A program made the position numbers and the translations under genes. From Chitinispirillales bacterium (GTDB lineage: Bacteria > Fibrobacterota > Chitinivibrionia > Chitinivibrionales > Chitinispirillaceae), in assembly GCA_031254105.1 (NCBI GenBank), contig JAIRVB010000015.1, positions 1-57,859 on the forward strand: a stretch of DNA of 57,859 bases, given 5' to 3'. The stretch's first letter is position 1. Each line of letters opens with the position of its first letter. The notes below the pieces were generated by a model that ran no database searches, was not told the origin of the DNA, and worked only from the letters and a program-made list of their open reading frames with translations. Positions 31,568-39,795 of this stretch are shown in pieces.

Positions 31568-33730
31568 ATGATGAAAGAGGTGCAAGTACCAGCAAAAGCA
31601 GGGGACTCTTCAGGGATTAATCGAAAAATGGACCACGCTAAGTCTGAAAATAAAAAACAGGGCAAAGCAACTGGGTTTGGAGATGAAGTCAAAAAATTCA
31701 GCGGGGCTGATGAAAGTAGTAAAACGGAAGCCGATGATAAAGACGCATCCAATAATAAAACTGCTAAAGCTGACAGCCAAAATGAAGTTGAGACAAACCG
31801 TAAGGCGGAAAGCCGGCGATCTTCCAAAGAAGAGCAATCCGCTGTTAAAACAGTTATGAATAAATATAACCGCGCAGACACAGACGCGCAAGCCTCAGGT
31901 ATTGAGACAGGCGAATCTAAGGCTGTCAACGGTGAAGCGTCAGTATCAGAGGGGCAGCTTGAATACGCTCATGCAGCTGTCAACAGCGAGAATCACGCTT
32001 CGTTTCAATTCGGTAAAGTGAATTCCGGCGGTATAACGCTTAATATTCAGGAGTTCTCTCCCGCTGTAGTTGATAAAGCGGAGAGCTTTAAAGCGATGCG
32101 CGATCAGGCAAGACAGTCTCATGTTCATCGACCGCAGCCGGAAGTTCCGGTGTTCTCCGCTGAGGATACAGGGAGCGTTGAAGCGGCGCCTGGTGCCAAC
32201 AGCGTTGAAGGTGTTAATGCTGACAGCGAAAACGGAGCGGTACGTGTTGACCGTGAAGCGCTTTACGCTCAGGCGCGTGAGTTTCTTGAACAGTCTAAGC
32301 TTCATGTGTTCGATATGGGACAGGCAGTTAATCTTTCGGATGTGGATGTTAATTTTCGCGTAGAACTCAATCCGCAGCTTAATCCTAAGACGCCGGAAGA
32401 GCTGCGGGCAGCTGTCTCTAAACCTGTCGCAGAGGTGCCGGGTGTTCTTGAGCATGTCGTAAAAATGCTTGAAACGATGGCTCTTAATGGTCAACCATTT
32501 GATGTTTTTCAGTTTGACGGTTCAGATCCCCTGCACACTCTTCTTAAAGGGTGGGAAGGATTGCAGCAAGGACAGGGACAAACCCTTTTCACTGGTATTG
32601 TTAATGCCGCAGATGTGACAGGCGAAACAGGTGAGAAGCAGGGCGCGTTTATTCCGCTGGCTACAGATCCGAGTCAGTTACCTGCGTCAAGTTCTGATGT
32701 CAAGTTGGCTGATGATAGGGAGCTGATGTCCGCGATTGAGCGCATAAGCGTACTTTCCGGTGATCAGGGAAAAGCAGCGCATCAGCAAAAAGAGGTTATA
32801 AATTTAACTCCTGTTGATTCTCAGGCGATGAGAGCGATGTTTGGGAAGAGCGGCCAAAACTGTGTAACAGATGAAAAGGCTGTTTCAGATTCTCAGAAAG
32901 CAGTATCTTCTGAAAACCTTAAGACTTCCGGTAATGCAGTCTTTGATTCAGGCCCTAAGATTCCCGTAAGTTACACTGAGTTAGCTGCTGCTAACACGGC
33001 GCAAAATACAGTATCTGATACGGTACAATCTCCGCATAGTAATTTGCCGTCTGACAACAGCGCGGCTCAATCGTCTTCAAATCCGCTGTTAAACGCTAAT
33101 GTCAACACAAACATGGCGGTAAGCGGCGGCGATGGAAGTGTGAATCTTACCATACAGACTATGGAAGCAGCGCAAGCGGACGCGGCTTCCGGCGATCCTC
33201 AGGAGATTATGTCTGGAAATCAGCCGAACGCGGCAAAAGCTCTTGAAGCGGCCGAAAAGGCGGCTTCATCTCTCTCCCGTGTTGACCAGCAGGCGATTAT
33301 CAATCAGCTTAACGAAAAAATGCAGATCGCCATTCGTCAAGGCGTACAGGAGATGCGTATTACATTACGCCCTCAGGAACTTGGCGAAGTGCGCATGAGC
33401 ATAAAGGTTGAGGGTGATCAGGTCACCGCCCGCATGATTGTCGAAAGCGATCAGGTCAAGGCGGTTGTAGAGAAGCATTTTCAGCAGCTCAGAGACGCGC
33501 TCGAACAGCAAAACCTTCACGCCGCCAAACTCAGCGTGGATGTAGGAACCGGCAATGAACGCCAGCAGATGTGGCGTGAAATGGCCGAATCAGCCAATCA
33601 CAGACGTTCAAAACAGGGAAGTGACTCAGGCCAGGACGGCAATGAACAGCGGGACGATACTTTAGCAGGCGTTTCCGGAAACGATACCGGACGGCGGTTC
33701 GGCAACAACACTTTTGAACTCTTTGTTTAA
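31568..33730 (+). CDS. fliK: Flagellar hook-length control protein FliK
   Basis: 720 aa. FliK is exported through the flagellar type III apparatus, measures hook length and switches substrate specificity through FlhB. The ATG at 31568 follows AGGAAGGAGGTGAGAAC, a strong ribosome-binding site; the upstream extension lies in a repeat. The N-terminal ~600 residues are low-complexity and hydrophilic (S, N, A, E, Q and K), as expected for the ruler. The C-terminal Flg_hook domain is recognisable: QAIINQLNEKMQIAI, EMRITLRPQELGEVRMSIK, VTARMIVESDQVKAVVEKHF, LRDALEQQNLHAAKLSVDVG. It is longer than enterobacterial FliK (about 405), consistent with an extended ruler. The stop TAA forms the start of the next repeat element. 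Confidence 0.9.
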   Translation: MMKEVQVPAKAGDSSGINRKMDHAKSENKKQGKATGFGDEVKKFSGADESSKTEADDKDASNNKTAKADSQNEVETNRKAESRRSSKEEQSAVKTVMNKYNRADTDAQASGIETGESKAVNGEASVSEGQLEYAHAAVNSENHASFQFGKVNSGGITLNIQEFSPAVVDKAESFKAMRDQARQSHVHRPQPEVPVFSAEDTGSVEAAPGANSVEGVNADSENGAVRVDREALYAQAREFLEQSKLHVFDMGQAVNLSDVDVNFRVELNPQLNPKTPEELRAAVSKPVAEVPGVLEHVVKMLETMALNGQPFDVFQFDGSDPLHTLLKGWEGLQQGQGQTLFTGIVNAADVTGETGEKQGAFIPLATDPSQLPASSSDVKLADDRELMSAIERISVLSGDQGKAAHQQKEVINLTPVDSQAMRAMFGKSGQNCVTDEKAVSDSQKAVSSENLKTSGNAVFDSGPKIPVSYTELAAANTAQNTVSDTVQSPHSNLPSDNSAAQSSSNPLLNANVNTNMAVSGGDGSVNLTIQTMEAAQADAASGDPQEIMSGNQPNAAKALEAAEKAASSLSRVDQQAIINQLNEKMQIAIRQGVQEMRITLRPQELGEVRMSIKVEGDQVTARMIVESDQVKAVVEKHFQQLRDALEQQNLHAAKLSVDVGTGNERQQMWREMAESANHRRSKQGSDSGQDGNEQRDDTLAGVSGNDTGRRFGNNTFELFV

Positions 33731-33930
33731 TGCAGAAATAATAATGCAGAATGCAGAAATAAAAGATCGTGTAGGGAACGACCACCGGTCGTTCCGCGTT
33801 ACAACGCGAGAATGGAAACACGGAAAAACATTTTGCATAGTTGTTTCTAAGACATATAAAATTGAAGAGTTCATGGAATTAATTCACATTAACCGACAGA
33901 AATAATTTCTGCATTATTATTTCTGCATTA
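33728..33930. mobile_element. 203-bp non-coding element with perfect 24-bp terminal inverted repeats
   Basis: TAATGCAGAAATAATAATGC plus AGAA (33728-33751) is the exact reverse complement of 33907-33930. It begins on the fliK stop codon and ends just before the flgD ribosome-binding site. A GGAACGACC-ACC-GGTCGTTCC hairpin lies at 33775-33795. No transposase is encoded, so it is MITE-like. Confidence 0.8.
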
Positions 33931-33952
33931 GAAAAAGAAAGGAGGTGGGTAA

Positions 33953-35164
33953 ATGAGCACTATCAGCGCAAATGTGAACAGTCTTTTGGCTTCCAACTCA
34001 CCGTATTCCGTGAGCGCAAAGATGGGGGAAGGCGGCGTCGTCGACAATGAGACGATAAAGTATACAGGTAATATGAGCGGTCCGCTTTGGAACGCTGACA
34101 CTTCGATGGGCAAGGAGGATTTTTTACGGCTGCTTGTAACACAGCTTCAGTATCAGGATCCTATGAGTCCGCTTGAGAACCATGAGTTCGTCGCTCAGCT
34201 TGCCCAGTTCAGCGCCCTTGAGGTAGGGCAGAACACCGGAGACGCGATCACGGAGCTTCAGAAAGCTTTTAATGAGAATATGCACTATCAGATGATGGCG
34301 TCTCAGTCAATTGCCAACTCTTCAGCCATGTCGCTTATCGGTAAAGAGGTTCGTATGCTTCAGCCGGTAACGGACTGGTCGGGCAAAGCCGGTGATAAGG
34401 TACCTATTAACGTGCATCTGGGGAATAACAAAGAAGCTGTTGTGGAGATTAAAGACGCTGAGGGTGAAGTAGTAAGAACACTCAAAGTTTCGGAAAAAGA
34501 TGCCGAAAACTCCGCGACCATACACTGGGACGGCAAGGATAACGGCGGTCAGTATGTAAAGTCGGGAAAATACCGTGTCGAAGTGCAGGGATCGGACAAA
34601 GACGCTTCTCTCTACTGCTTCGTGCAAGATGCGGTGGAAGGTGTGCGCTTTACATCTGATGGCGTTCTTGTCAAGATCGGCGGAAGCGAGATCTCTCTGA
34701 GTGAGGTTCTTGATGTTTCTACCGGTAATAGCGGAAGCTACATATCCCAGCAAAACGCGCTGTCTCTTATGGGTAAGAATGTGCGGGCCTATCACAGCAG
34801 TCTTGTGTATGGAGCCAAAAACGGTGAACAACACAAAATAGAGGTGAACGCTGCTCCTAACCAGTGGGTAACAGTTGAGATTCGTGATAACAAGGATAAT
34901 GTTGTAGCGACCCTCAAAGAGCAGGCTGACGTTAACGGAAAAGCGGAACTTTACTGGGCTGGAGAGAACAGCGAAGGAGAAGATTCGCCCATCGGACAAT
35001 ATAAGATTAATGTTGTCGGCTCGGATAAAAATCCGAATTTGTACGCTTATGTAGAGGGAGTGGTCAACGGCCTTACAAGTCTGACCGGAGACTTCAAACT
35101 CAAAGTGGACGGCAGGGAGATCGCGCTGAATCAAGTCATTGACATCTCAACACCTAAATCTTAA
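33953..35164 (+). CDS. flgD: Flagellar hook-assembly scaffold FlgD, with duplicated C-terminal module
   Basis: 403 aa. FlgD caps the growing hook. The N-terminal FlgD signature is clear: MGKEDFLRLLVTQLQYQDPM (about residues 50-69) and LENHEFVAQLAQFSALEVGQ. The C-terminal part, normally one Ig-like plus Tudor-like unit, is present twice: SLIGKEVRML...IHWDGKDNGGQYVKSGKYRV...SLYCFVQDAVEGV...EVLDVST (about 124-260) and SLMGKNVRAY...LYWAGENSEGEDSPIGQYKI...NLYAYVEGVVNGL...QVIDIST (about 270-401). This explains a length almost twice that of E. coli FlgD (231). GGAGGTGGGTAA precedes the ATG. It is followed 9 bp later by the TIGR02530-type gene. Confidence 0.92.
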   Translation: MSTISANVNSLLASNSPYSVSAKMGEGGVVDNETIKYTGNMSGPLWNADTSMGKEDFLRLLVTQLQYQDPMSPLENHEFVAQLAQFSALEVGQNTGDAITELQKAFNENMHYQMMASQSIANSSAMSLIGKEVRMLQPVTDWSGKAGDKVPINVHLGNNKEAVVEIKDAEGEVVRTLKVSEKDAENSATIHWDGKDNGGQYVKSGKYRVEVQGSDKDASLYCFVQDAVEGVRFTSDGVLVKIGGSEISLSEVLDVSTGNSGSYISQQNALSLMGKNVRAYHSSLVYGAKNGEQHKIEVNAAPNQWVTVEIRDNKDNVVATLKEQADVNGKAELYWAGENSEGEDSPIGQYKINVVGSDKNPNLYAYVEGVVNGLTSLTGDFKLKVDGREIALNQVIDISTPKS

Positions 35165-35173
35165 GGGGAAAAG

Positions 35174-35602
35174 ATGAATACAATAGACAATAACTCAGCA
35201 GATCTTCAAAACAGGATACTCGCAAGCCGCGCGGGATTTGTCCAGCGAGGGAGCGCTCCTCAAGCGCCGGTTACAGCCGGACAGCAGGGAGCGGCGGTAC
35301 AGGGCGGCCAGTCGTTTGGCGAAATCTTTAAGTCAAAGATCTCGGAGGAGTTAAAATTTTCGGCTCACGCCTCATCAAGGTTAAAAAGCCGCAATATCGA
35401 AATGACGCCTGAGATCATGGGGAAACTTGAAAAAGCGGTGGAGGGAGCAAAAAGCAAGGGAGCGCGCGATTCGTTGGTGCTTGTAGACGATCTCGCCTTT
35501 ATTGTAAACATCCCGAACAAAACAGTAGTTACAGCCATGGATGGAGAAAGTATCAGGGATAACGTTTTCACAAACATAGACAGCACGGTTATAGCAGGCT
35601 AA
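35174..35602 (+). CDS. Flagellar operon protein, TIGR02530 type
   Basis: 142 aa, of the small conserved 'flagellar operon protein' family commonly found between flgD and flgE. The conserved part is FSAHASSRLKSRNIEMTPEI...LEKAVEGAKSKGARDSLVLV...DDLAFIVNIPNKTVVTAMDG...NVFTNIDSTVIAG. Its function is not established; position suggests a role in hook assembly. AAGGGGAAAAG precedes the ATG, and the gene is 9 bp after flgD. Confidence 0.85.
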   Translation: MNTIDNNSADLQNRILASRAGFVQRGSAPQAPVTAGQQGAAVQGGQSFGEIFKSKISEELKFSAHASSRLKSRNIEMTPEIMGKLEKAVEGAKSKGARDSLVLVDDLAFIVNIPNKTVVTAMDGESIRDNVFTNIDSTVIAG

Positions 35603-35744
35603 AACAACACGCAGGACCTTCTCCGGCAATTAATAGTTATTAATTGAGGAAGGATGCGCCGGACCGCCGACCTACTGAAGCGGTTCAATAGCTTGCTTAG
35701 TCCAGGGTGTGTGTCACTCAAATCAACCTAAGGAGATTAAGCAA

Positions 35745-38700
35745 ATGGTACGTTCACTTTATGCAGGTATAAGCGGACTTCGAAGTCATCAGGTAGCGCT
35801 TGATGTTACCGGTAACAACATCGCTAACGTAAACACAGTCGGATTTAAGGCTGGAAGAGCCACCTTCAAGGAAGCTATGGCCCAGACGCTTCAGGGCCCA
35901 AGCCGCCCCGCGGGAAACACCGGCGGTATGAACCCTTTACAGGTGGGCTTGGGAACGTCAATCGGCTCAATTGACACAATGCTGCGCCAGGGTAACCTCC
36001 AGACTACAGGACAGATTACAGATTTGGCGCTTGAAGGAAGAGCGTACTTCGCTTTCTCAAGCGGAAAAGGCACGTTCTACAGCCGTAACGGCGGTATGCA
36101 CCTTGATTCCGAAGGTTATCTTGTATCCCCTACAAACGGATGGAGATTGCAGGGCAAGATGGCTAACGCCGAAGGCAACTACCCGCCGGGAACCGGTATC
36201 GGCGATATCAGAATACCATGGGGTGAGAAAGCTCCGGCCAAAGCTACTGCTCAGATCGGGTTTAGCTGTAACCTTAATATGGATTCACAGGAACTGGGTA
36301 CGGTTACGCATACTAATAGCTTTTTAAGAAGCGCGGCGCTGGATATTAACAGCGTCCTGAATCAGACAATAAATACCAGTTCACTGCTGCTTGACAGACT
36401 CGCTTCTGTTCCGCTTGATACGGACATTAATCTTTCGGAAATGGCAGCGCAGCTGGAAAGTGAGATATCGGCTCGTTTAAATCTTATGGCAACCGCTCAG
36501 AGAAAGATAGAGCAGAATAACACTGACATGGCGAGATTTCTGGAGGAAATGGGTAAATTAATTGTTCAAATGACTGAACAGATAGAAAGCTCAGGCACTG
36601 TTACTCTTCCTTCCAATTTCGATTATTTTACTGATACCACTTATAGCAGACCTTATAATACTCCCGGTGATCCTACGAGCGGGGACAATCCTAATTATGA
36701 TAAAACCTTTGCGGATATGCAGGAAAAACTTGTTAGAGCGCGTGGCAATTATGTTAACAGGGCCGATGAAAATGCTGTTTTAAGTTATAATATCGGAGCG
36801 TATAGTAATGGCGGTGCTGTCGCAGACAGAATTGACGGGCGTACCTATACTTTTGGCGGTACTCCGCCGGCTCTCACTGTTACTGTTGCCTCTGGAGACT
36901 TTGGTACTTTTCACTCCGGTACCGCTGTAACCAGTACCTTGAATACTGCCGGTTTTGCACATGCTGGCGGTACCGGCGCCGCTGACGCCGCCGCTGCCGG
37001 CGCAATCTGGTATGAGTGGCCTATCGGCACAGCCGCTGATTTTGTAATTACTCCCCCAAGTATTCAAAGAGAGAGCCGCTCTTTGCAAAGAGATCTTGAG
37101 GTAATCCGCACCGCTTTGAATGAACAAATGGCTCCGCACATGGAGGCGATCGGAAACCGTACTGCGCTCACCTCTCTTTTTGATGCGAATGGAAACAGTC
37201 TCGGAATCAAAGCCGGCGATGTCCTAACAATAACAACCGGTAATAAAAACCTGCCTGATTTTCAATTTACTGTGCTTAAAGACGGCCAGGAGTCAAAAAA
37301 CGCGCAGGAGGGTAAAACACTTGAAGATTTGCGCAAGGCTTTGGAAGGGTATCTGAACGGTTTAAATGAACTCGATTTTTCCGGTTTGTCAAATAAAGAG
37401 AGAAATGACCTGATGAACAGTTACGTGAACAGATATGACCCGGATAATCCGACCAGACCTGAAGGGATGGGGGAGATAAGAGTGGGTTATAATGCGGACG
37501 GAAGCTTCACAATAAGCAATAACAGCACTGATCCTAATGGTTTGCACGGAGGTCCGATGGAGATCCCCCGTTTTGGCATCGATTCATCCCGTCCCGGTTC
37601 TCGCGGTTATGTCAGCACCGCTTTCGGTTTCACGCAGCCTATTTACAGCAGTTATGCTTTAAAATCAGATAATGCTGGTAATACTGTTAACCACACAGCT
37701 ACCGATGTAAACGGCGATCCCCTTGTCCCGCCTATCAGCGCTGCTGATCTGGCTAAACGTGAATTTAGTATCTCCAGAAGCGGCGCAATCTTTATTCCCG
37801 CGGTTGCTGAGGATTTGCTTGTAAACCTCAGAGACGCCAAGGGTAAGGAGCTTAATCTTCAAAACGGCGATGAGATCGACATTACCGGCAATGTAGGCGG
37901 CAGAGGCAAGAGCAATGACCGCGGTCTTGAATTTTCCGATGGTACAGATACAGCTTACGGCCCGGCGACCACAATGCAGGATCTCATGGACGCGCTGCAA
38001 AACACATTTAACCTTGGGCCTGCGGACGGCACCATCTATAACCGCCCCTCTGTTTCGATAAAACAGGCTGGCGACGGTACAGACGACACAATTCCCATAG
38101 GCTCCATAGTTTTAAGGGGTACTCCCGGGCTTGCGTTCGCACTCAAAGGCTTGTCGGTTCAGGCAAAGGATAATAACGTAAGCGATCCTCCTCCTCCAAC
38201 CGCTTTCAGTTCGAATATGTCGTTTGTAGAGTCTCAGGCGGCAAGAGAGGCGGGCATTCATACTACATCGGGCGAAGTGTACGACCAGTCCGGCGCCGCG
38301 CACATGGTTATGATGACTTTCATTCCCCTTCAGACTCCCGGAGAGTGGATGTGGGAACTTTCGATTGCGGGAGACGCTCAGATTTTAAGCGGCGGCAGCG
38401 GCAAGGTAACATTTGGTCAGGACGGTTCACCCGCGTCATTTACTTTTGATGACAACTCAAACGGATTCCGTTTTGATCCGATGAATGGCGCTGAAACAGT
38501 TGAGATCAAAATTGACCATGGCAGCCCCGGTTCTTTTATGGGTATTACCCAGTTCAAGAGCCCGACCACAACCGAGATGAGTTTTCAGGACGGTTACCCG
38601 ATGGGAAAACTTGAGGAGATCTTTATCAACGAAAAGGGCGAGATAGCTGGTAAATACACAAACGGTATTTCAAAGGCTATAGCGCAGATCTACCTTGCTG

Positions 38701-38960
38701 AGTTTAATAACCCGGCCGGTTTGCTTAAGACCGGGGACAGTATGTTTGCTGTCTCGTCAAACTCAGGCCAGGCTGTAATGTATCAGCCCGGAGCAGGCAC
38801 CCCGACCACTATCAGGGCGGGCGCTCTTGAGATGTCAAACGTAGAGCTTGAAACAGAGTTCACAAACATGATCACCATCCAGCGGGGCTACCAGGCCAAC
38901 TCAAGGGTGATCTCGACGAGTGATTCTCTGCTTCAGGAGCTGGTGCAGCTTGTGAGGTAG
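35745..38960 (+). CDS. flgE: Flagellar hook protein FlgE, unusually large
   Basis: 1071 aa from the ATG at 35745, preceded by AAGGAGATTAAGCAA. N-terminal rod/hook signature MVRSLYAGISGLRSHQVALD then VTGNNIANVNTVGFKAGRAT; C-terminal signature LEMSNVELETEFTNMITIQRG then YQANSRVISTSDSLLQELVQ. Between these the D1 domain is recognisable (GNLQTTGQITDLALEGRAYF...YSRNGGMHLDSEGYLV...GWRLQG). About 600 extra residues fill the outer D2/D3 domains, including a coiled-coil-like stretch (SEISARLNLMATAQRKIEQN) and Thr/Gly/Ala-rich beta segments. E. coli FlgE has 402 residues. The insertion would decorate the hook surface. A REP-like terminator follows at 38996. Confidence 0.93.
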   Translation: MVRSLYAGISGLRSHQVALDVTGNNIANVNTVGFKAGRATFKEAMAQTLQGPSRPAGNTGGMNPLQVGLGTSIGSIDTMLRQGNLQTTGQITDLALEGRAYFAFSSGKGTFYSRNGGMHLDSEGYLVSPTNGWRLQGKMANAEGNYPPGTGIGDIRIPWGEKAPAKATAQIGFSCNLNMDSQELGTVTHTNSFLRSAALDINSVLNQTINTSSLLLDRLASVPLDTDINLSEMAAQLESEISARLNLMATAQRKIEQNNTDMARFLEEMGKLIVQMTEQIESSGTVTLPSNFDYFTDTTYSRPYNTPGDPTSGDNPNYDKTFADMQEKLVRARGNYVNRADENAVLSYNIGAYSNGGAVADRIDGRTYTFGGTPPALTVTVASGDFGTFHSGTAVTSTLNTAGFAHAGGTGAADAAAAGAIWYEWPIGTAADFVITPPSIQRESRSLQRDLEVIRTALNEQMAPHMEAIGNRTALTSLFDANGNSLGIKAGDVLTITTGNKNLPDFQFTVLKDGQESKNAQEGKTLEDLRKALEGYLNGLNELDFSGLSNKERNDLMNSYVNRYDPDNPTRPEGMGEIRVGYNADGSFTISNNSTDPNGLHGGPMEIPRFGIDSSRPGSRGYVSTAFGFTQPIYSSYALKSDNAGNTVNHTATDVNGDPLVPPISAADLAKREFSISRSGAIFIPAVAEDLLVNLRDAKGKELNLQNGDEIDITGNVGGRGKSNDRGLEFSDGTDTAYGPATTMQDLMDALQNTFNLGPADGTIYNRPSVSIKQAGDGTDDTIPIGSIVLRGTPGLAFALKGLSVQAKDNNVSDPPPPTAFSSNMSFVESQAAREAGIHTTSGEVYDQSGAAHMVMMTFIPLQTPGEWMWELSIAGDAQILSGGSGKVTFGQDGSPASFTFDDNSNGFRFDPMNGAETVEIKIDHGSPGSFMGITQFKSPTTTEMSFQDGYPMGKLEEIFINEKGEIAGKYTNGISKAIAQIYLAEFNNPAGLLKTGDSMFAVSSNSGQAVMYQPGAGTPTTIRAGALEMSNVELETEFTNMITIQRGYQANSRVISTSDSLLQELVQLVR

Positions 38961-38995
38961 TTAGCAGTATAAGCAGTGAGAGTACATCTTTGTAA

Positions 38996-39021
38996 GGGCG
39001 GCAGTCTGCCGCCCGTTTTTG
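38996..39021 (+). terminator. REP-like palindrome acting as probable terminator after flgE
   Basis: GGGCGGCA-GTC-TGCCGCCC is followed by GTTTTTG. A related palindrome without T-run, GGGGCGACC-TTT-GGTCGCCC, follows at 39043-39062. Confidence 0.6.
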
Positions 39022-39157
39022 TATGTACCCGTAAAACGTGTAGGGGCGACCTTTGGTCGCCCGCTTCTTGTTGCGATTGCGATATCGGTTGCGATTGCGT
39101 AATACATGATGCGTAATACATGACATTTGGGAAAAACGTTTATATTCACGATGTGCG

Positions 39158-39280
39158 TATAGTCATTCAACTTAAAAATAACTTTACTAACGCAGAAAAC
39201 AGATGTTCGAATGCGGAAATAAAAGATCAGATCACCTCATTTCCGCATTAATAATATCTTTTTCAAGTCGAATGACTATA
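39158..39280 (+). mobile_element. MITE, family A copy 1
   Basis: The left end TATAGTCATTCAACTTAAAA is mirrored by the right end CAAGTCGAATGACTATA (39264-39280). Inner blocks are ATGTTCGAATGCGGAAATAA, AGATCAGATCACCTCATTTC and CGCATTAATAATA. Size 123 bp with TA at both edges, as expected for IS630/Tc1-type insertions. It fills the flgE-flbD gap. Confidence 0.8.
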
Positions 39281-39464
39281 TATGTGTGATCTTTGACAGC
39301 TAGTTTTGGTCATTGCGCGTGACAGCGGGCGCCCCCATGCGGGGATTGTTATTGTGTGTTGATTTGTCTTTGATTTCTCTTTTAAACTTGAATGTAAACC
39401 TACGTATAATGTATAATTATAATCTGATAATGCGCTTGCGGATGTTCGAGAGGGAGGTGTGCCT

Positions 39465-39680
39465 GTGATTGCGTTGCGAAGATTAAACAATGATGAGTTT
39501 GTGCTCAATTCCGATCTGATTGAGACTATGGAATCCACTCCCGATACGGTGCTTACTCTTACAACCGGGAAAAAAATTATCGTTCGTAATGGTGTTGAGG
39601 ATATTGTCCGCAAGACCATAAAATATAAACAGCTTTGCGGCCAGGCTCTGCAGGTAGTTAACAAGCAGCCGGATCCTTAG
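39465..39680 (+). CDS. flbD: FlbD family flagellar protein
   Basis: 71-aa protein of the small FlbD family (not the NtrC-type FlbD of Caulobacter). MIALRRLNNDEFVLNSDLIE, then TMESTPDTVLTLTTGKKIIV and VEDIVRKTIKYKQLC match the family throughout. I prefer the GTG at 39465 because GGGAGG (39452-39457) is 7 bases upstream and family members begin M-I-x-L-x-R-L-N; a GTG two codons earlier is too close to the ribosome-binding site. Its function is unknown; it is usually coupled to motA, as here. Confidence 0.88.
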   Translation: MIALRRLNNDEFVLNSDLIETMESTPDTVLTLTTGKKIIVRNGVEDIVRKTIKYKQLCGQALQVVNKQPDP

Positions 39681-39697
39681 CCGTAAGCTGCAGGCAG

Positions 39698-39776
39698 GTT
39701 TTGACTTTTCCGGACTCCGGGTTCTGAGCTCTAAAAATAATGTTTTGACTTTTCAGAACTCTGAATTCTGAGTTCT
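39698..39776. repeat. Tandem 35-bp phrase repeat ahead of motA
   Basis: GTTTTGACTTTTCCGGACTC (39698-39732) and GTTTTGACTTTTCAGAACTC (39742-39776) start two copies of a 35-bp unit. Each ends in a palindromic TTCTGAGCTCT or TTCTGAGTTCT. It ends about 20 bp before the motA start. Confidence 0.65.
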
Positions 39777-39795
39777 ATCATCAGGAGTCGTTCGT

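Noticed and set aside
31946-32494. Long minus-strand open frame opposite fliK
   Set aside because: Shadow of the low-complexity fliK coding sequence; no start signal.
34322-35134. 270-residue minus-strand open frame opposite flgD
   Set aside because: Antisense shadow of a clearly recognised flgD; no family match.
39198-39216. GTTCGAAT as a tRNA T-loop
   Set aside because: It is part of the family-A element (also at 44392); no acceptor or anticodon stems can be drawn around it.
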